Assembly: GCF_000013365.1 (NCBI RefSeq)
Contig: NC_007778.1
Span: forward strand, 2,046,001-2,110,000
From: Rhodopseudomonas palustris HaA2
GTDB taxonomy: Bacteria; Pseudomonadota; Alphaproteobacteria; Rhizobiales; Xanthobacteraceae
Direction of reading: 5' to 3'
DNA: 64,000 nt
Numbering within the stretch: position 1 is the stretch's first letter; each line of letters starts with the position of its first letter. Positions 38,348-47,009 of the stretch are shown here, piece by piece. A model generated the notes under the pieces. The model saw nothing but the letters and a program-made list of their open reading frames with translations. It searched no databases and was not told the DNA's origin. A program made the position numbers and the translations under genes.

Positions 38348-38809
38348 TCACGATTTCGATTTGCCGCCCGCGCGGAACAGATCCATCACTTCGCTCGACA
38401 GACGCTCCGGCTCGGCTTTCTTGGTCTTCGAAGAAGCCTTGGCGGCTTTGGCCTTCTTGGCAGGCTTCGCCGGAGGCGAAGACGGCTCGGCGGACCCATC
38501 GGCGAGCGCCGCCAGATGCTGACGCCGCCAAGCCGCAGTCCCGGATTTCGCGTCCGGATGGTGCTTGTCGAGCTTGGTGACGATCGACTTGACGTCGGCG
38601 TCTTTCAGTCCCTCGACGATCAGCGAGAAATCCTCGCCGAGCGATCCGGAAATGTCGCGCAACGCCGTCACATCGAGCGACTTTGTCTTGAGCGCCTTGA
38701 TTACGAGGCTCAGCGCGACCTTGTCGACCTCGGCGCGAATCGGCCGGAAGATCTCGGCATTCTTGCCGATGCGCTTGAGAACCTGGAAGCCGTCAGCGGC
38801 GATGGCCAT
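38348..38809 (-). CDS. Small protein with Lys/Ala-rich tail, third gene of a ParA-nuclease-like trio
   Basis: A 153-residue protein of no family I recognise. The first 90 residues are helical in composition (DGFQVLKRIGKNAEIF, VDKVALSLVIKALKTKSLDV, FSLIVEGLKDADVKSIVTKL). The last 60 are low complexity, with PAKPAKKAKAAKASSKTKK, and end SSEVMDLFRAGGKSKS. The basic tail suggests nucleic-acid or ParA contact. It overlaps the ParA-like gene by 17 bases and is translated with it. By position (third after a ParA ATPase) it could be a ParB-like partner or a toxin/adaptor; this is inference only. Confidence 0.78.
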   Translation of the reverse strand: MAIAADGFQVLKRIGKNAEIFRPIRAEVDKVALSLVIKALKTKSLDVTALRDISGSLGEDFSLIVEGLKDADVKSIVTKLDKHHPDAKSGTAAWRRQHLAALADGSAEPSSPPAKPAKKAKAAKASSKTKKAEPERLSSEVMDLFRAGGKSKS

Positions 38810-39695
38810 GCAGCACCTCTTCTACTTCTTTGACGAGATCGGCGAGAAGCGGGGTAACGACCTGACCCCATTTCTGCGAAAAACTCGGGAACTGCGTGAT
38901 CTTGCCGAGCGCTTCAGAAACCGCCACCGCCTCTGGAATCTCGGTCTCGAACATCCGGAACGCGGGTTTCGCCGCGGTCTCCTCGTTGCGAAGTTTATTC
39001 GCGGTTTCGTCGTGGACTTTGACCTTGCGGCGCCGCGTGATCAGCACATGAGGCTGCTTGTACTTCGCCGCTTTCTTGGCGCCGGACGAAAGTCCGCGAT
39101 CCGACAGCGTGATACAAAAGTTCTGCAGGCCGAACGTCGATAGGAAGTCGGCGATCGTAGGCACCATCACTAAATCGGCCAACCGAATGCTCACTTCGGT
39201 CAGCACCGAAATTCCTGGCGCGCAATCGATCAGGATGTAATCGAAATCCTTCCGCGTTCGGTCGAGTTGTCTCTTCATCACGGCGAACAGGCCATCGACA
39301 ATCTGCTCCCAGCTCCATTTTTTGCCGGTAAGTTCGTAGATGATCCGTTGCTCGAAATTGCGCAACTCAGGGCTTGAAGGCAGCAGCGAGATGTTCAGCT
39401 GCTCACCTAGATGGGTAACGTTGCTGATGTTGTTGCGGATCGCATCCGTGAAAGCCATCGACTGTTTGCCGAGCAGGTTGTCGGCGAGAAATCCCTCGAT
39501 CGTTGCGCCGCGCGACATCAGCGTCGCGAGCATCGAGTCGCCCGCGATGCAAATCGATGCATTCGCCTGAGCATCGAGGTCGATGACCAGCACGCGATGA
39601 CCGCTCGCCGCCAGCGCTTCACCGAGCGATACCACCGTCGTGGTTTTCCCCACGCCGCCCTTCATGTTGGCGACCGCGATGATTTTCGCGCTCAT
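38793..39695 (-). CDS. ParA/MinD-type (Walker) ATPase
   Basis: A 300-residue deviant-Walker ATPase. The P-loop is MKGGVGKTTTVVSLGEALA with the signature Lys (K12) and K17; the A' motif is VLVIDLDAQANAS (D39, D41); and switch II is DYILIDCAPGISVLTE (D157). It lacks the N-terminal HTH of plasmid ParA proteins. A Lys-rich stretch near ARRRKVKVHDET lies C-terminal. It overlaps both neighbours (4 bases with the upstream gene, 17 with the downstream gene). No ParB or parS is near, so a role in chromosome or plasmid segregation is unlikely; it is more like ATPases that drive a dedicated system. Confidence 0.9.
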   Translation of the reverse strand: MSAKIIAVANMKGGVGKTTTVVSLGEALAASGHRVLVIDLDAQANASICIAGDSMLATLMSRGATIEGFLADNLLGKQSMAFTDAIRNNISNVTHLGEQLNISLLPSSPELRNFEQRIIYELTGKKWSWEQIVDGLFAVMKRQLDRTRKDFDYILIDCAPGISVLTEVSIRLADLVMVPTIADFLSTFGLQNFCITLSDRGLSSGAKKAAKYKQPHVLITRRRKVKVHDETANKLRNEETAAKPAFRMFETEIPEAVAVSEALGKITQFPSFSQKWGQVVTPLLADLVKEVEEVLHGHRR

Positions 39696-40498
39696 GGCCG
39701 ATCTCCGTCGAGCGCTCTCAGCAAGGTCATGCGTTCGTGCTCATCGAGCCGTTGCTCCAGGAAGCCGTCGACTTCTGCTGGAGGCGTCGCTTTGCGCACC
39801 GGATCGAGCAGCGTCTCAAATGCCTCGTCGCTGTCCGGGTCGTGGATGCGGATCAGGCCAACGCCATGCTGGCTGCATTGCGCGGTGATCTCCGGCAGCC
39901 TGGCTTCGGCCTTCGATGTCTCAGGCAAGTGCCAGACCAGATAACCGAAATGGGTAAAGCGGGTTTGCGCGAGGGCCTCGTAGACCGCCAGATCGGTGGC
40001 GCCGTGCTCGGCCTTCAATTCGAACGAATAGACATCGAGCTGCGCGCCCGGCATGAACCGGAAACGCATCGCCGTCACCAGGATGAAATCCGGGCGGGCC
40101 CAGCGCGCCAGCGGCGGGCCGAGTCGAGACGTATCCTTGATCAGTGATGCGCCATGGTCGGGGATGTCGAGTTCCCGCACGAACGCTCCCCTAAGATAGC
40201 GCCCGAGCGGCGCCATCAACTCGGCCTCGGTGCGGGCGGAACGGGTGTCGGGCTTTTCCTGGGGGCGACCGAGTTCGCTCTTGGCGAGAAATATCTGTCC
40301 GCCTTGGCCGCGAACCCGCCCGATCTGCCCGGCCGCGAACAGTTGGTCGCGCGCCTGCTCGTAGATTTCATCGTCGATCGATCGGCCGAGTTCGCGAGCC
40401 AACATCACCCGCAACACCCGGTTCAGCACCGGAGTTCCATCTTTCGGCAGTAACGTCTTGAGCAACTCTGAAACCGCCCCGACCGATGACGCTCGCAT
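39692..40498 (-). CDS. Winged-helix + PD-(D/E)XK-like protein, first gene of the trio
   Basis: A 268-residue protein of unknown family. Residues 1-75 look like a winged helix (DDEIYEQARDQLFAAGQIGR then RVRGQGGQIFLAKSELG), a type found at the N-terminus of restriction and DNA-modification proteins. Residues 90-195 carry a PD-(D/E)XK-like pattern: E93, RPDF (P136, D137), YSFELKAE (E160-x-K162), and then THFGYLVWHLPE. So it could be a nuclease, with the metal site D137, E160, K162. It starts the minus-strand operon, with ATGA overlap to the ATPase. Activity is inferred from pattern only. Confidence 0.75.
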   Translation of the reverse strand: MRASSVGAVSELLKTLLPKDGTPVLNRVLRVMLARELGRSIDDEIYEQARDQLFAAGQIGRVRGQGGQIFLAKSELGRPQEKPDTRSARTEAELMAPLGRYLRGAFVRELDIPDHGASLIKDTSRLGPPLARWARPDFILVTAMRFRFMPGAQLDVYSFELKAEHGATDLAVYEALAQTRFTHFGYLVWHLPETSKAEARLPEITAQCSQHGVGLIRIHDPDSDEAFETLLDPVRKATPPAEVDGFLEQRLDEHERMTLLRALDGDRP

Positions 40499-40635
40499 TC
40501 CATCCCCCGTCCGACCACAACCTTAGCGCGCGCACGCAAGGGCTGTAAATCGCGACGTGGGGCTCCCAAATGCGAGACGAAGAGAAGAGAATGCGGAGTT
40601 TTCACTTGCTTGACGTAACCGCGCGCAACTTGCAC

Positions 40636-40660
40636 GCAGGGTCCGTAATCCGGACCCTGC
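40636..40660 (+). promoter_or_regulatory. Stem-loop abutting the azlC start codon
   Basis: Perfect 10-bp arms GCAGGGTCCG/CGGACCCTGC with a 5-base TAATC loop; the ATG of azlC begins one base after it. No separate Shine-Dalgarno is visible, so folding could hide the initiation region, or the DNA palindrome could be an operator. Confidence 0.55.
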
Positions 40661-40661
40661 C

Positions 40662-41402
40662 ATGACCACTCACATCCCCAAGGCCCCGGCCTATTGGTCG
40701 CGTGATGCGATCTTCCCCGGCATTATCGCGATCGGGCCGATGCTGCCGGGCACGCTGGCGTTCGGCATGGCGTTCGGCGCACTGTGTGCGCAGAAGGGTT
40801 TCACGCTGGCGGAAGTCGAAGTGATGATGGCCACGGTGTATGGCGGGCTGTCGCAATTCGTCGCCGTGCAGTCGTGGCCGGCGACGCTGACGCCGTCGAC
40901 GATCGCGACGCTGGCGCTGCTGACGACGACGGTCAACATCCGCTTCTTCCTGATGACCGCGTCGATGCGGCCGTGGTTCGGCACGCTGCCGCCTTGGCAG
41001 GCCTATCCGGCGATGCTGCTGGTCACCGACGGCGGCTGGCTCGCCGCGATGCGCTATCGCGAGCACGGCGGCGCCAATGCCTGGTTCTATGTCGCCGGGG
41101 GCATCGTGCTGTATTTCGTCTGGCTGCTGTCCGCGATACCCGGCTATCTGCTCGCCGAGCAATTGTCCGATCCGAGGAAGTTCGGCGTCGATCTGGCGAT
41201 GCCGGCGTTCTTCGCCGCGATGCTGGTGCCGGCCTGGAAGGGACCGCGCCGCGCGATCCCGTGGGCGGTCTCCGGCGCGGTCGCGCTGACCGTGCATTGG
41301 CTGGTTCCAGGCTACTGGTTTATCATCGCCGGCGCACTTTGCGGCGCGCTGAGCGCCGCGCTAATGGACGAGCCGCCGCCACGGCCCGAGCGCGCGGCAT
41401 GA
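40662..41402 (+). CDS. azlC: Branched-chain amino acid exporter large subunit AzlC
   Basis: Inner-membrane exporter component (AzlC/YgaZ family), 246 residues with about five to seven helices. Landmarks: GTLAFGMAFGALCAQKGFTL, VMMATVYGGLSQFVAVQSWP (about residues 49-68), and NIRFFLMTASMRPWF. It acts with AzlD, whose start overlaps its stop. It is the first plus-strand gene after the minus-strand trio, divergent from it with a 163-bp gap. Confidence 0.93.
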   Translation: MTTHIPKAPAYWSRDAIFPGIIAIGPMLPGTLAFGMAFGALCAQKGFTLAEVEVMMATVYGGLSQFVAVQSWPATLTPSTIATLALLTTTVNIRFFLMTASMRPWFGTLPPWQAYPAMLLVTDGGWLAAMRYREHGGANAWFYVAGGIVLYFVWLLSAIPGYLLAEQLSDPRKFGVDLAMPAFFAAMLVPAWKGPRRAIPWAVSGAVALTVHWLVPGYWFIIAGALCGALSAALMDEPPPRPERAA

Positions 41403-41716
41403 GCGAGGTCTTGCGCAGCGACGTGATGATGGCGTTCGCCGTGATGACGGCGGTCACGGTCGCTTCCCGGCTCGGTGGCTTCTGGCTGATGCGCTATGTC
41501 GACGTCACGCCGCGGGTGCGGCGGATGCTCGACGCGCTGCCCGGTTCGATCATCGTCGCGGCCGCGCTGCCGGTCGCGGTCAATGGTGGGCCGATCGTGA
41601 TGTTCGCGCTCGCCGCTGCGATGGCGGTCAGCATTGTCCGCCGCAACGACTTCATCGCGGTGATCACCGGTATGACCGTAGCGGCTTTAGCGCGGGCGCT
41701 CGGGTTGGGCGGCTAG
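41399..41716 (+). CDS. azlD: Branched-chain amino acid exporter small subunit AzlD
   Basis: Small inner-membrane partner of AzlC, 105 residues and three to four helices. It begins MSEVLRSDVMMAFAVMTAVT and has the family features RLGGFWLMRYV, LDALPGSIIVAAALPVAV and the C-terminal ITGMTVAALARALGLGG. The ATG overlaps the azlC stop as ATGA, showing translational coupling. It is usually missed as a separate gene because a long alternative frame covers it. Confidence 0.92.
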   Translation: MSEVLRSDVMMAFAVMTAVTVASRLGGFWLMRYVDVTPRVRRMLDALPGSIIVAAALPVAVNGGPIVMFALAAAMAVSIVRRNDFIAVITGMTVAALARALGLGG

Positions 41717-41909
41717 TTGCAGTTTGCTGTTCACTTCATTGCGGTAAGTGCCAGGCTGTAAGGGCTTGCCTTCGTCTCTGAATAGGTGTTCACTTTTTTC
41801 ACTGATTTGGGCACGGCGTTTCGCTACGCCGATGTCCCAAGATCTTGATGAGCGGCCACTTTCCGATCCCGTCCGGAGTCGGAACGCTCGATCCCGAGAC
41901 GAGTGCATC

Positions 41910-42584
41910 ATGGTGTATCGGCGGACCAATCAGGTCGTAAAGCGGCTGGCTGCACGCCGCAGCGCCATCCTTGCTGCGGCGCGCGAGACCGCGGTCGAAG
42001 GTGGCATGGCTGCGGTGCAGATTGCCCCCGTGGCGAGCCGCGCGAACGTCGCTGCGGGAACCGTGTACCGTTACTTCCCGTCCAAGGCCGACCTGATTTC
42101 CGAACTGATCGCAGACGTGTCGCGCGACGAACTCGCCGCGATTCGCCGCGCCGCAGATGCTGCGCCGGGCCCGTCCTCCGCGCTCGCCGCTGCGGTGACC
42201 ACGGTCGCGGTGCATGTGCTGTCGCATCGCAAGCTCGCCTGGGGCATTCTCGCCGAGCCGGTCGATGTCGACGTCTCAGCGTCGCGGCTCGCCAGCCGCC
42301 GGGATATCGCCGGCGAGATGGAATCGCGGATCGACGCCGCGGTGCGCGCCGGCCATTTGCCCGCGCAGGACACGGCGCTCGCAGCGACCGCGTTGCTTGG
42401 TGCGGTGCATGAATCCCTGGTCGGGCCGCTGGCCCCCGACAATCTCGACGACCCGGCCAAATTGCGCGATGCGGTGCAAACCGTGACGCTGCTGGCGCTG
42501 CGCGCCGTCGGCGTGATGGACGCGCGGGCCCGCGGGCTTGTGGTGCAGGCCGTGGTGCCGTCCCGCATTCTGGTCGGCGCCTGA
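41910..42584 (+). CDS. TetR-family transcriptional regulator
   Basis: A 224-residue TetR-type regulator from the ATG at 41910, where the HTH begins: LAARRSAILAAARETAVEGG, then VASRANVAAGTVYRYFPSKADLIS (residues about 30-55). Longer starts exist upstream (for example 41832) but read into unlikely sequence. The ligand-binding half is Ala-rich. It is 193 bp after azlD and 146 bp before glcD, so it could control either; no operator palindrome is obvious in those gaps. Confidence 0.9.
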   Translation: MVYRRTNQVVKRLAARRSAILAAARETAVEGGMAAVQIAPVASRANVAAGTVYRYFPSKADLISELIADVSRDELAAIRRAADAAPGPSSALAAAVTTVAVHVLSHRKLAWGILAEPVDVDVSASRLASRRDIAGEMESRIDAAVRAGHLPAQDTALAATALLGAVHESLVGPLAPDNLDDPAKLRDAVQTVTLLALRAVGVMDARARGLVVQAVVPSRILVGA

Positions 42585-42730
42585 GACTTTCTGACGGCCG
42601 AATCCGTTTGCCGAATGGAATTGCTCTCAGTAAGGGTTGAGGGCGTACCCCGATCCCGGCCTGTTGCGCTGTTGCGGCAGACGCGCCAGCCACGCTCGAC
42701 GAATCAGCGGGCCGCGCAGGAGTATCTCGC

Positions 42731-44224
42731 ATGACGATTCTGATGCCCGAGCCGGACCAGGCCGTGCTGGCGCGCCGCGACGAGATCGTCGCGAGCCTGC
42801 GCAAGATCGTGCCGGGCGAGGGCGTGATCTCCAGCGCCGCCGAAATGAAGCCCTATGAGTCCGACGGGCTGATGGCGTATCGGCAGCCGCCGATGGTGGT
42901 CGTGCTGCCCGACACCACCAAGCAGGTTTCCGAAGTACTGCGCTATTGCCACAAGAACGGCATCAAGGTGGTGCCGCGCGGCTCCGGCACGTCGCTGTCC
43001 GGCGGCGCGCTGCCGCTCGCCGACGGCGTGCTGCTCGGCCTCGGCAAGTTCAAGCGGATCCGCGAGATCGACTTCGACAACCGCGCCGTCGTGGTCGAGC
43101 CCGGCGTCACCAATCTGGCGATCAGTCAGGCGGTCGATCATGCCGGCTTTTACTACGCGCCCGACCCGTCGTCGCAGATCGCCTGCTCGATCGGCGGCAA
43201 CATCGCCGAGAATTCCGGCGGCGTGCATTGCCTGAAATACGGCATGACCACCAACAACGTGCTCGGCTGCGAGATCGTGCTGATGACCGGCGAGATCCTG
43301 CGCATCGGCGGCAAGGCCGCCGAATGCGCGGGTTACGACCTGATGGGCGTGATCACCGGCTCCGAAGGCCTGCTCGGCGTCATCACCGAAGTCACCGTCC
43401 GCATCCTGCGCAAGCCGGAGACGGCGCGGGCGCTGATGGTCGGCTTCACCGACGTCGAGGCCGCCGGCCGATGCGTCGCCGACGTGATCAGCGCCGGCAT
43501 CATTCCCGGCGGCATGGAGATGATGGACCGCCCCGCGATCCACGCCGCCGAAGCCTTCGTCCACGCCGGCTATCCGCTCGACGTCGAGGCGCTGCTGATC
43601 ATCGAGCTCGACGGCCCGCAAGTCGAGGTCGACGAACTGATCACCCGCGTAGAGGCGATCGCGCTCGGCTGCGGCTCGACCACCTGCCAGATCTCGACGT
43701 CGGAACAGGAGCGGCTGCTGTTCTGGTCCGGCCGCAAGGCCGCGTTTCCGGCAGTCGGCCGGATCTCGCCGGACTATCTGTGCATGGACGGCACCATTCC
43801 GCGCGCGCAACTGCCGCTGGTGCTGCGGCGGATGACGCAGATGTCGGAAAAATACGGGCTGCGCGTCGCCAATGTGTTTCACGCCGGTGACGGCAATCTT
43901 CACCCTCTCATCCTGTACGACGCCAACAAGCCCGGCGAGCAGGACAGGGCGGAGGCGTTCGGCGCCGACATCCTGCGGCTGTGCGTCGAGGTCGGCGGCG
44001 TGCTGACCGGCGAGCATGGGGTCGGCATCGAGAAACGCGACCTGATGCCGGAGATGTTCTCCGATATCGATCTCAATCAGCAGCAGCGATTGAAATGCGC
44101 GTTCGATTCCGAGGGCCTGCTCAATCCCGGCAAGGTGTTTCCGACGCTGCACCGCTGTGCCGAGCTCGGCCGCATGCACGTCCACGGCGGCAAATTGCCA
44201 TTCCCGGATATTCCGCGGTTTTGA
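42731..44224 (+). CDS. glcD: Glycolate oxidase FAD subunit GlcD
   Basis: FAD-linked subunit of glycolate oxidase, which oxidises glycolate to glyoxylate with electrons passed to the quinone pool. The 497-residue protein has the FAD_binding_4 (PCMH) core PRGSGTSLSGGALPLADGV (about residues 82-100), then SSQIACSIGGNIAENSGGVH and the C-terminal VFHAGDGNLHPLI and TGEHGVGIEKRDLM. GGAG precedes the ATG. It heads glcD-E-F, of value to an autotroph making phosphoglycolate with RuBisCO. Confidence 0.95.
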   Translation: MTILMPEPDQAVLARRDEIVASLRKIVPGEGVISSAAEMKPYESDGLMAYRQPPMVVVLPDTTKQVSEVLRYCHKNGIKVVPRGSGTSLSGGALPLADGVLLGLGKFKRIREIDFDNRAVVVEPGVTNLAISQAVDHAGFYYAPDPSSQIACSIGGNIAENSGGVHCLKYGMTTNNVLGCEIVLMTGEILRIGGKAAECAGYDLMGVITGSEGLLGVITEVTVRILRKPETARALMVGFTDVEAAGRCVADVISAGIIPGGMEMMDRPAIHAAEAFVHAGYPLDVEALLIIELDGPQVEVDELITRVEAIALGCGSTTCQISTSEQERLLFWSGRKAAFPAVGRISPDYLCMDGTIPRAQLPLVLRRMTQMSEKYGLRVANVFHAGDGNLHPLILYDANKPGEQDRAEAFGADILRLCVEVGGVLTGEHGVGIEKRDLMPEMFSDIDLNQQQRLKCAFDSEGLLNPGKVFPTLHRCAELGRMHVHGGKLPFPDIPRF

Positions 44225-44267
44225 ACCTGGTAGTTTGATGGTCGATGGACGAAGCACAACCTTTCAA

Positions 44268-44346
44268 CGTCATTGCGAGCGAAGCGAAGCAATCCAGCGT
44301 CGTGCACCGGCTGGATTGCTTCGTCGCTTCGCTCCTCGCAATGACG
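44268..44346. repeat. Palindromic repeat CGTCATTGCGAGCGAAGCG / CGCTTCGCTCCTCGCAATGACG
   Basis: A 79-base element with near-perfect inverted arms (CGTCATTGCGAGCGAAGCGA on the left and the complementary CTCGCAATGACG end on the right) and CAATCCAGC/GCTGGATTG inside. It lies in the 156-bp gap between glcD and glcE. It is a different family from the other repeats here. Confidence 0.88.
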
Positions 44347-44380
44347 TGGCGTTGGCTATCTGAAATCCAATGAAGGACGC

Positions 44381-45631
44381 ATGTCGACCGTGGATACGTT
44401 GAAAGTACGCGACGCGCAGGAGGTCGAGGACGCGGTGCGCGCCGCGATCGCGGGTGAGCAGCCGCTCGAGATCATCGGGCACGGCACCAAGCGGCGGGTC
44501 GGCCAGCCGATGGCGACCAATGCGGTGCTGGAGTTGTCGGCGCTCAACGCGGTCACGGCCTACGAGCCGAACGAACTGATCATCACCGTGCAGGCCGGCG
44601 CGCCGGTCGCCGACGTGCTGTCGCTGATCGACTCCAAGAATCAGCAGTTCGCCTTCGAGCCGATGAACACATCGCTGCTGCTCGGCACGGTCGAGACCGA
44701 AGGCACGATCGGCGGCATGATCGCCGCCGGGCTCGCAGGCCCGCGCCGGATCAAGTCCGGCGGCGCGCGCGACCATCTGCTCGGCGCGCATGCAGTGTCG
44801 GGTTTCGGCGAGAGCTTCAAGGCCGGCGGCAAGGTGGTGAAGAACGTCACCGGCTACGATCTCTGCAAGTTGCTGGCGGGCTCCTGGGGCACGTTGGCGG
44901 TGATGACCGAAGTGACGCTGAAGGTGACGCCGCGGCCGGAGAGCGAGCGCACGCTGCTGCTGCGCGGGCTCGACGACGTCACCGCCAACAAGGCGATGAC
45001 GCAGGCGGTCGGCTCGCCCTATGACGTCAGCGGCGCGGCGCATCTGCCCGGCTCGGCGCTGCGCACCACCGGCGGTGCGCTGGCCGAACTTGCGCAGCCG
45101 GATCAGGCGCTGACGCTGCTGCGGCTGGAGGGCATCACCTCGTCGGCGAGTCATCGCGCCCAGTCGCTGCGCGAGGCGCTGAAGAGTTTTGGCGCGACCG
45201 AGTTGATCGAGGACGAAGCCTCGGCCGCGCTGTGGCGCGCTGTGCGCGACGTCGAGCCGTTCGCGGCGTCGGGTCCGCGTGCGTTGTGGCCGGTTTGGCG
45301 GATCGTCTGTCCGCCGGCGTCGGGCGGCGCGTTCGGGCAGGCGCTGCAACGCGAGAGCGGCGGCGAGGTGATCTACGATTGGGGCGGCGGCTTGATCTGG
45401 GCCGCGCTGCCGCCGGCGGCAGATGCACAGGCCAAGGCGCTGCGCCAGCGCGTCGCCGCGATCGACGGCCACGCCTCGCTGATCCGAGGCAGCGACGAGG
45501 TTCGCGCGGGCATCGACGTGTTCCATCCGCAACCGCGCGGCCTCGCCGCGCTCGGGCAGCGGGTCAAGAACAGCTTCGATCCGAGGAACGTTCTCAATCG
45601 CGGCCGGTTGTCGCGAGGACAGCCAGCATGA
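44381..45631 (+). CDS. glcE: Glycolate oxidase FAD-binding subunit GlcE
   Basis: Second FAD-domain subunit of glycolate oxidase, 416 residues, structurally a shorter relative of GlcD. Markers: IIGHGTKRRVGQPMATNAVL, NELIITVQAGAPVADVLSLI, GGMIAAGLAGPRRIKSGGAR (about residues 110-130) and VKNVTGYDLCKLLAGSWG. It ends DPRNVLNRGRLSR. Its stop overlaps the glcF start (ATGA). Confidence 0.95.
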   Translation: MSTVDTLKVRDAQEVEDAVRAAIAGEQPLEIIGHGTKRRVGQPMATNAVLELSALNAVTAYEPNELIITVQAGAPVADVLSLIDSKNQQFAFEPMNTSLLLGTVETEGTIGGMIAAGLAGPRRIKSGGARDHLLGAHAVSGFGESFKAGGKVVKNVTGYDLCKLLAGSWGTLAVMTEVTLKVTPRPESERTLLLRGLDDVTANKAMTQAVGSPYDVSGAAHLPGSALRTTGGALAELAQPDQALTLLRLEGITSSASHRAQSLREALKSFGATELIEDEASAALWRAVRDVEPFAASGPRALWPVWRIVCPPASGGAFGQALQRESGGEVIYDWGGGLIWAALPPAADAQAKALRQRVAAIDGHASLIRGSDEVRAGIDVFHPQPRGLAALGQRVKNSFDPRNVLNRGRLSRGQPA

Positions 45632-46941
45632 AAACCGAATTCAGCCTCGCCCAGCTCGCCGATCCGGACATCGCCGAGGCCGACAAGATCCTGCGGGCCT
45701 GCGTGCACTGCGGATTCTGCACGGCGACGTGCCCGACCTATGTGCTGCTCGGCGACGAACTCGACTCACCGCGCGGTCGAATCTACCTGATCAAGGAGAT
45801 GCTGGAGAGCAACAAGCCGCCGACCGCGGACGTGGTCAAGCACATCGACCGCTGCCTGTCGTGCCTCGCCTGCATGACCACGTGTCCCTCCGGCGTGAAC
45901 TACATGCATCTGGTCGATCAGGCGAGGGCGCGGATCGAGAAGGACTACACGCGGCCGTTCTGGGATCGGCTCATCCGCGAAGCGCTGTCGTGGATGATGC
46001 CGCATCCCGGCATGTTCCGGCTCGGCATGTGGGCGGCGCGGATCGTGCGCCCGATTGCGGGGCTGCTGCCCGGCTCGCACGATCTCGCCCATCCGACGTT
46101 CCTGAGCCGGGTCAAGGCGATGTTGGCGCTGGCGCCGAAGCATCTGCCGGAGCGCGGACCGGACTCCGGAACCACGTTCCCGGCGATCGGGACAAAGCGC
46201 GGGCGCGTCGCGCTGCTGCACGGCTGCGCCCAGCAGGTGCTGGCGCCGCGAATCAACCGGGCCGCGATCAATCTGCTGACCCGCCACGGCATCGAGGTCG
46301 TCCTCGCGGCCGACGAGGCCTGTTGCGGTGCCCTGATCCATCACCTCGGCCGCGATACCCGCACGCTCGAATATGCCCGCACCAACATCAAGGCGTGGCT
46401 CGCCGAGATCGAGCGCGGCGGCCTCGACGCGATTCTGGTGACGACGTCGGGCTGCGGCACGGTGATCAAGGACTACGGCTACATGCTGCGCGAAGACCCG
46501 GCGTTCGCCGCATCGGCCGCGAGGGTCTCGGCGCTCGCCAAGGATATCAGCGAATATGTCGGCGATCTGGAGCTGTCGGTGCCGCGGCCGCAGCGCGATG
46601 TCGTGGTCGCTTATCACTCCGCCTGTTCGCTGCAGCACGGTCAAAAAGTCACGCGGCTGCCCAAAGAATTGCTTTCCAAGACCGGATTCGTGGTGAAAGA
46701 TATCCCGGAGAGTCATTTGTGTTGTGGTTCGGCGGGCACGTACAACATTCTCCAGCCTGACATCGCGACCCGATTGCGCGACCGCAAGGTCGCCAACATC
46801 GCTGCCGTCAAGCCGGACATGATCGCCGCTGGGAACATCGGCTGCATGGTGCAGATCGCCAGCGGAACGGAAGTCCCTGTGGTGCACACGATTGAACTTC
46901 TCGATTGGGCGACAGGCGGTCCCCGGCCTGCGAGTACCTGA
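45628..46941 (+). CDS. glcF: Glycolate oxidase iron-sulfur subunit GlcF
   Basis: Membrane-associated [4Fe-4S] subunit that takes electrons from GlcDE, 437 residues. Two ferredoxin-type Cys clusters are visible: CVHCGFCTATCPTY (about residues 22-35) and CLSCLACMTTCPSG (about 72-85), and two CCG motifs (DEACCGALIHHLG and SHLCCGSAGTY). The ATG at 45628 overlaps the glcE stop. It completes the operon, followed by a histone-like gene after a 68-bp gap. Confidence 0.95.
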   Translation: MKTEFSLAQLADPDIAEADKILRACVHCGFCTATCPTYVLLGDELDSPRGRIYLIKEMLESNKPPTADVVKHIDRCLSCLACMTTCPSGVNYMHLVDQARARIEKDYTRPFWDRLIREALSWMMPHPGMFRLGMWAARIVRPIAGLLPGSHDLAHPTFLSRVKAMLALAPKHLPERGPDSGTTFPAIGTKRGRVALLHGCAQQVLAPRINRAAINLLTRHGIEVVLAADEACCGALIHHLGRDTRTLEYARTNIKAWLAEIERGGLDAILVTTSGCGTVIKDYGYMLREDPAFAASAARVSALAKDISEYVGDLELSVPRPQRDVVVAYHSACSLQHGQKVTRLPKELLSKTGFVVKDIPESHLCCGSAGTYNILQPDIATRLRDRKVANIAAVKPDMIAAGNIGCMVQIASGTEVPVVHTIELLDWATGGPRPAST

Positions 46942-47009
46942 CTGCGCTGCAGGCCTGCTGGCGGAGAGCGTGATTGCCCACAGGCGATCCGCACAACAGG
47001 AGGACGACG

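Noticed and set aside
38793..39695. Chromosome-partition ParA
   Set aside because: No ParB gene or parS site is present, and its partners are a nuclease-like protein and a small unknown.
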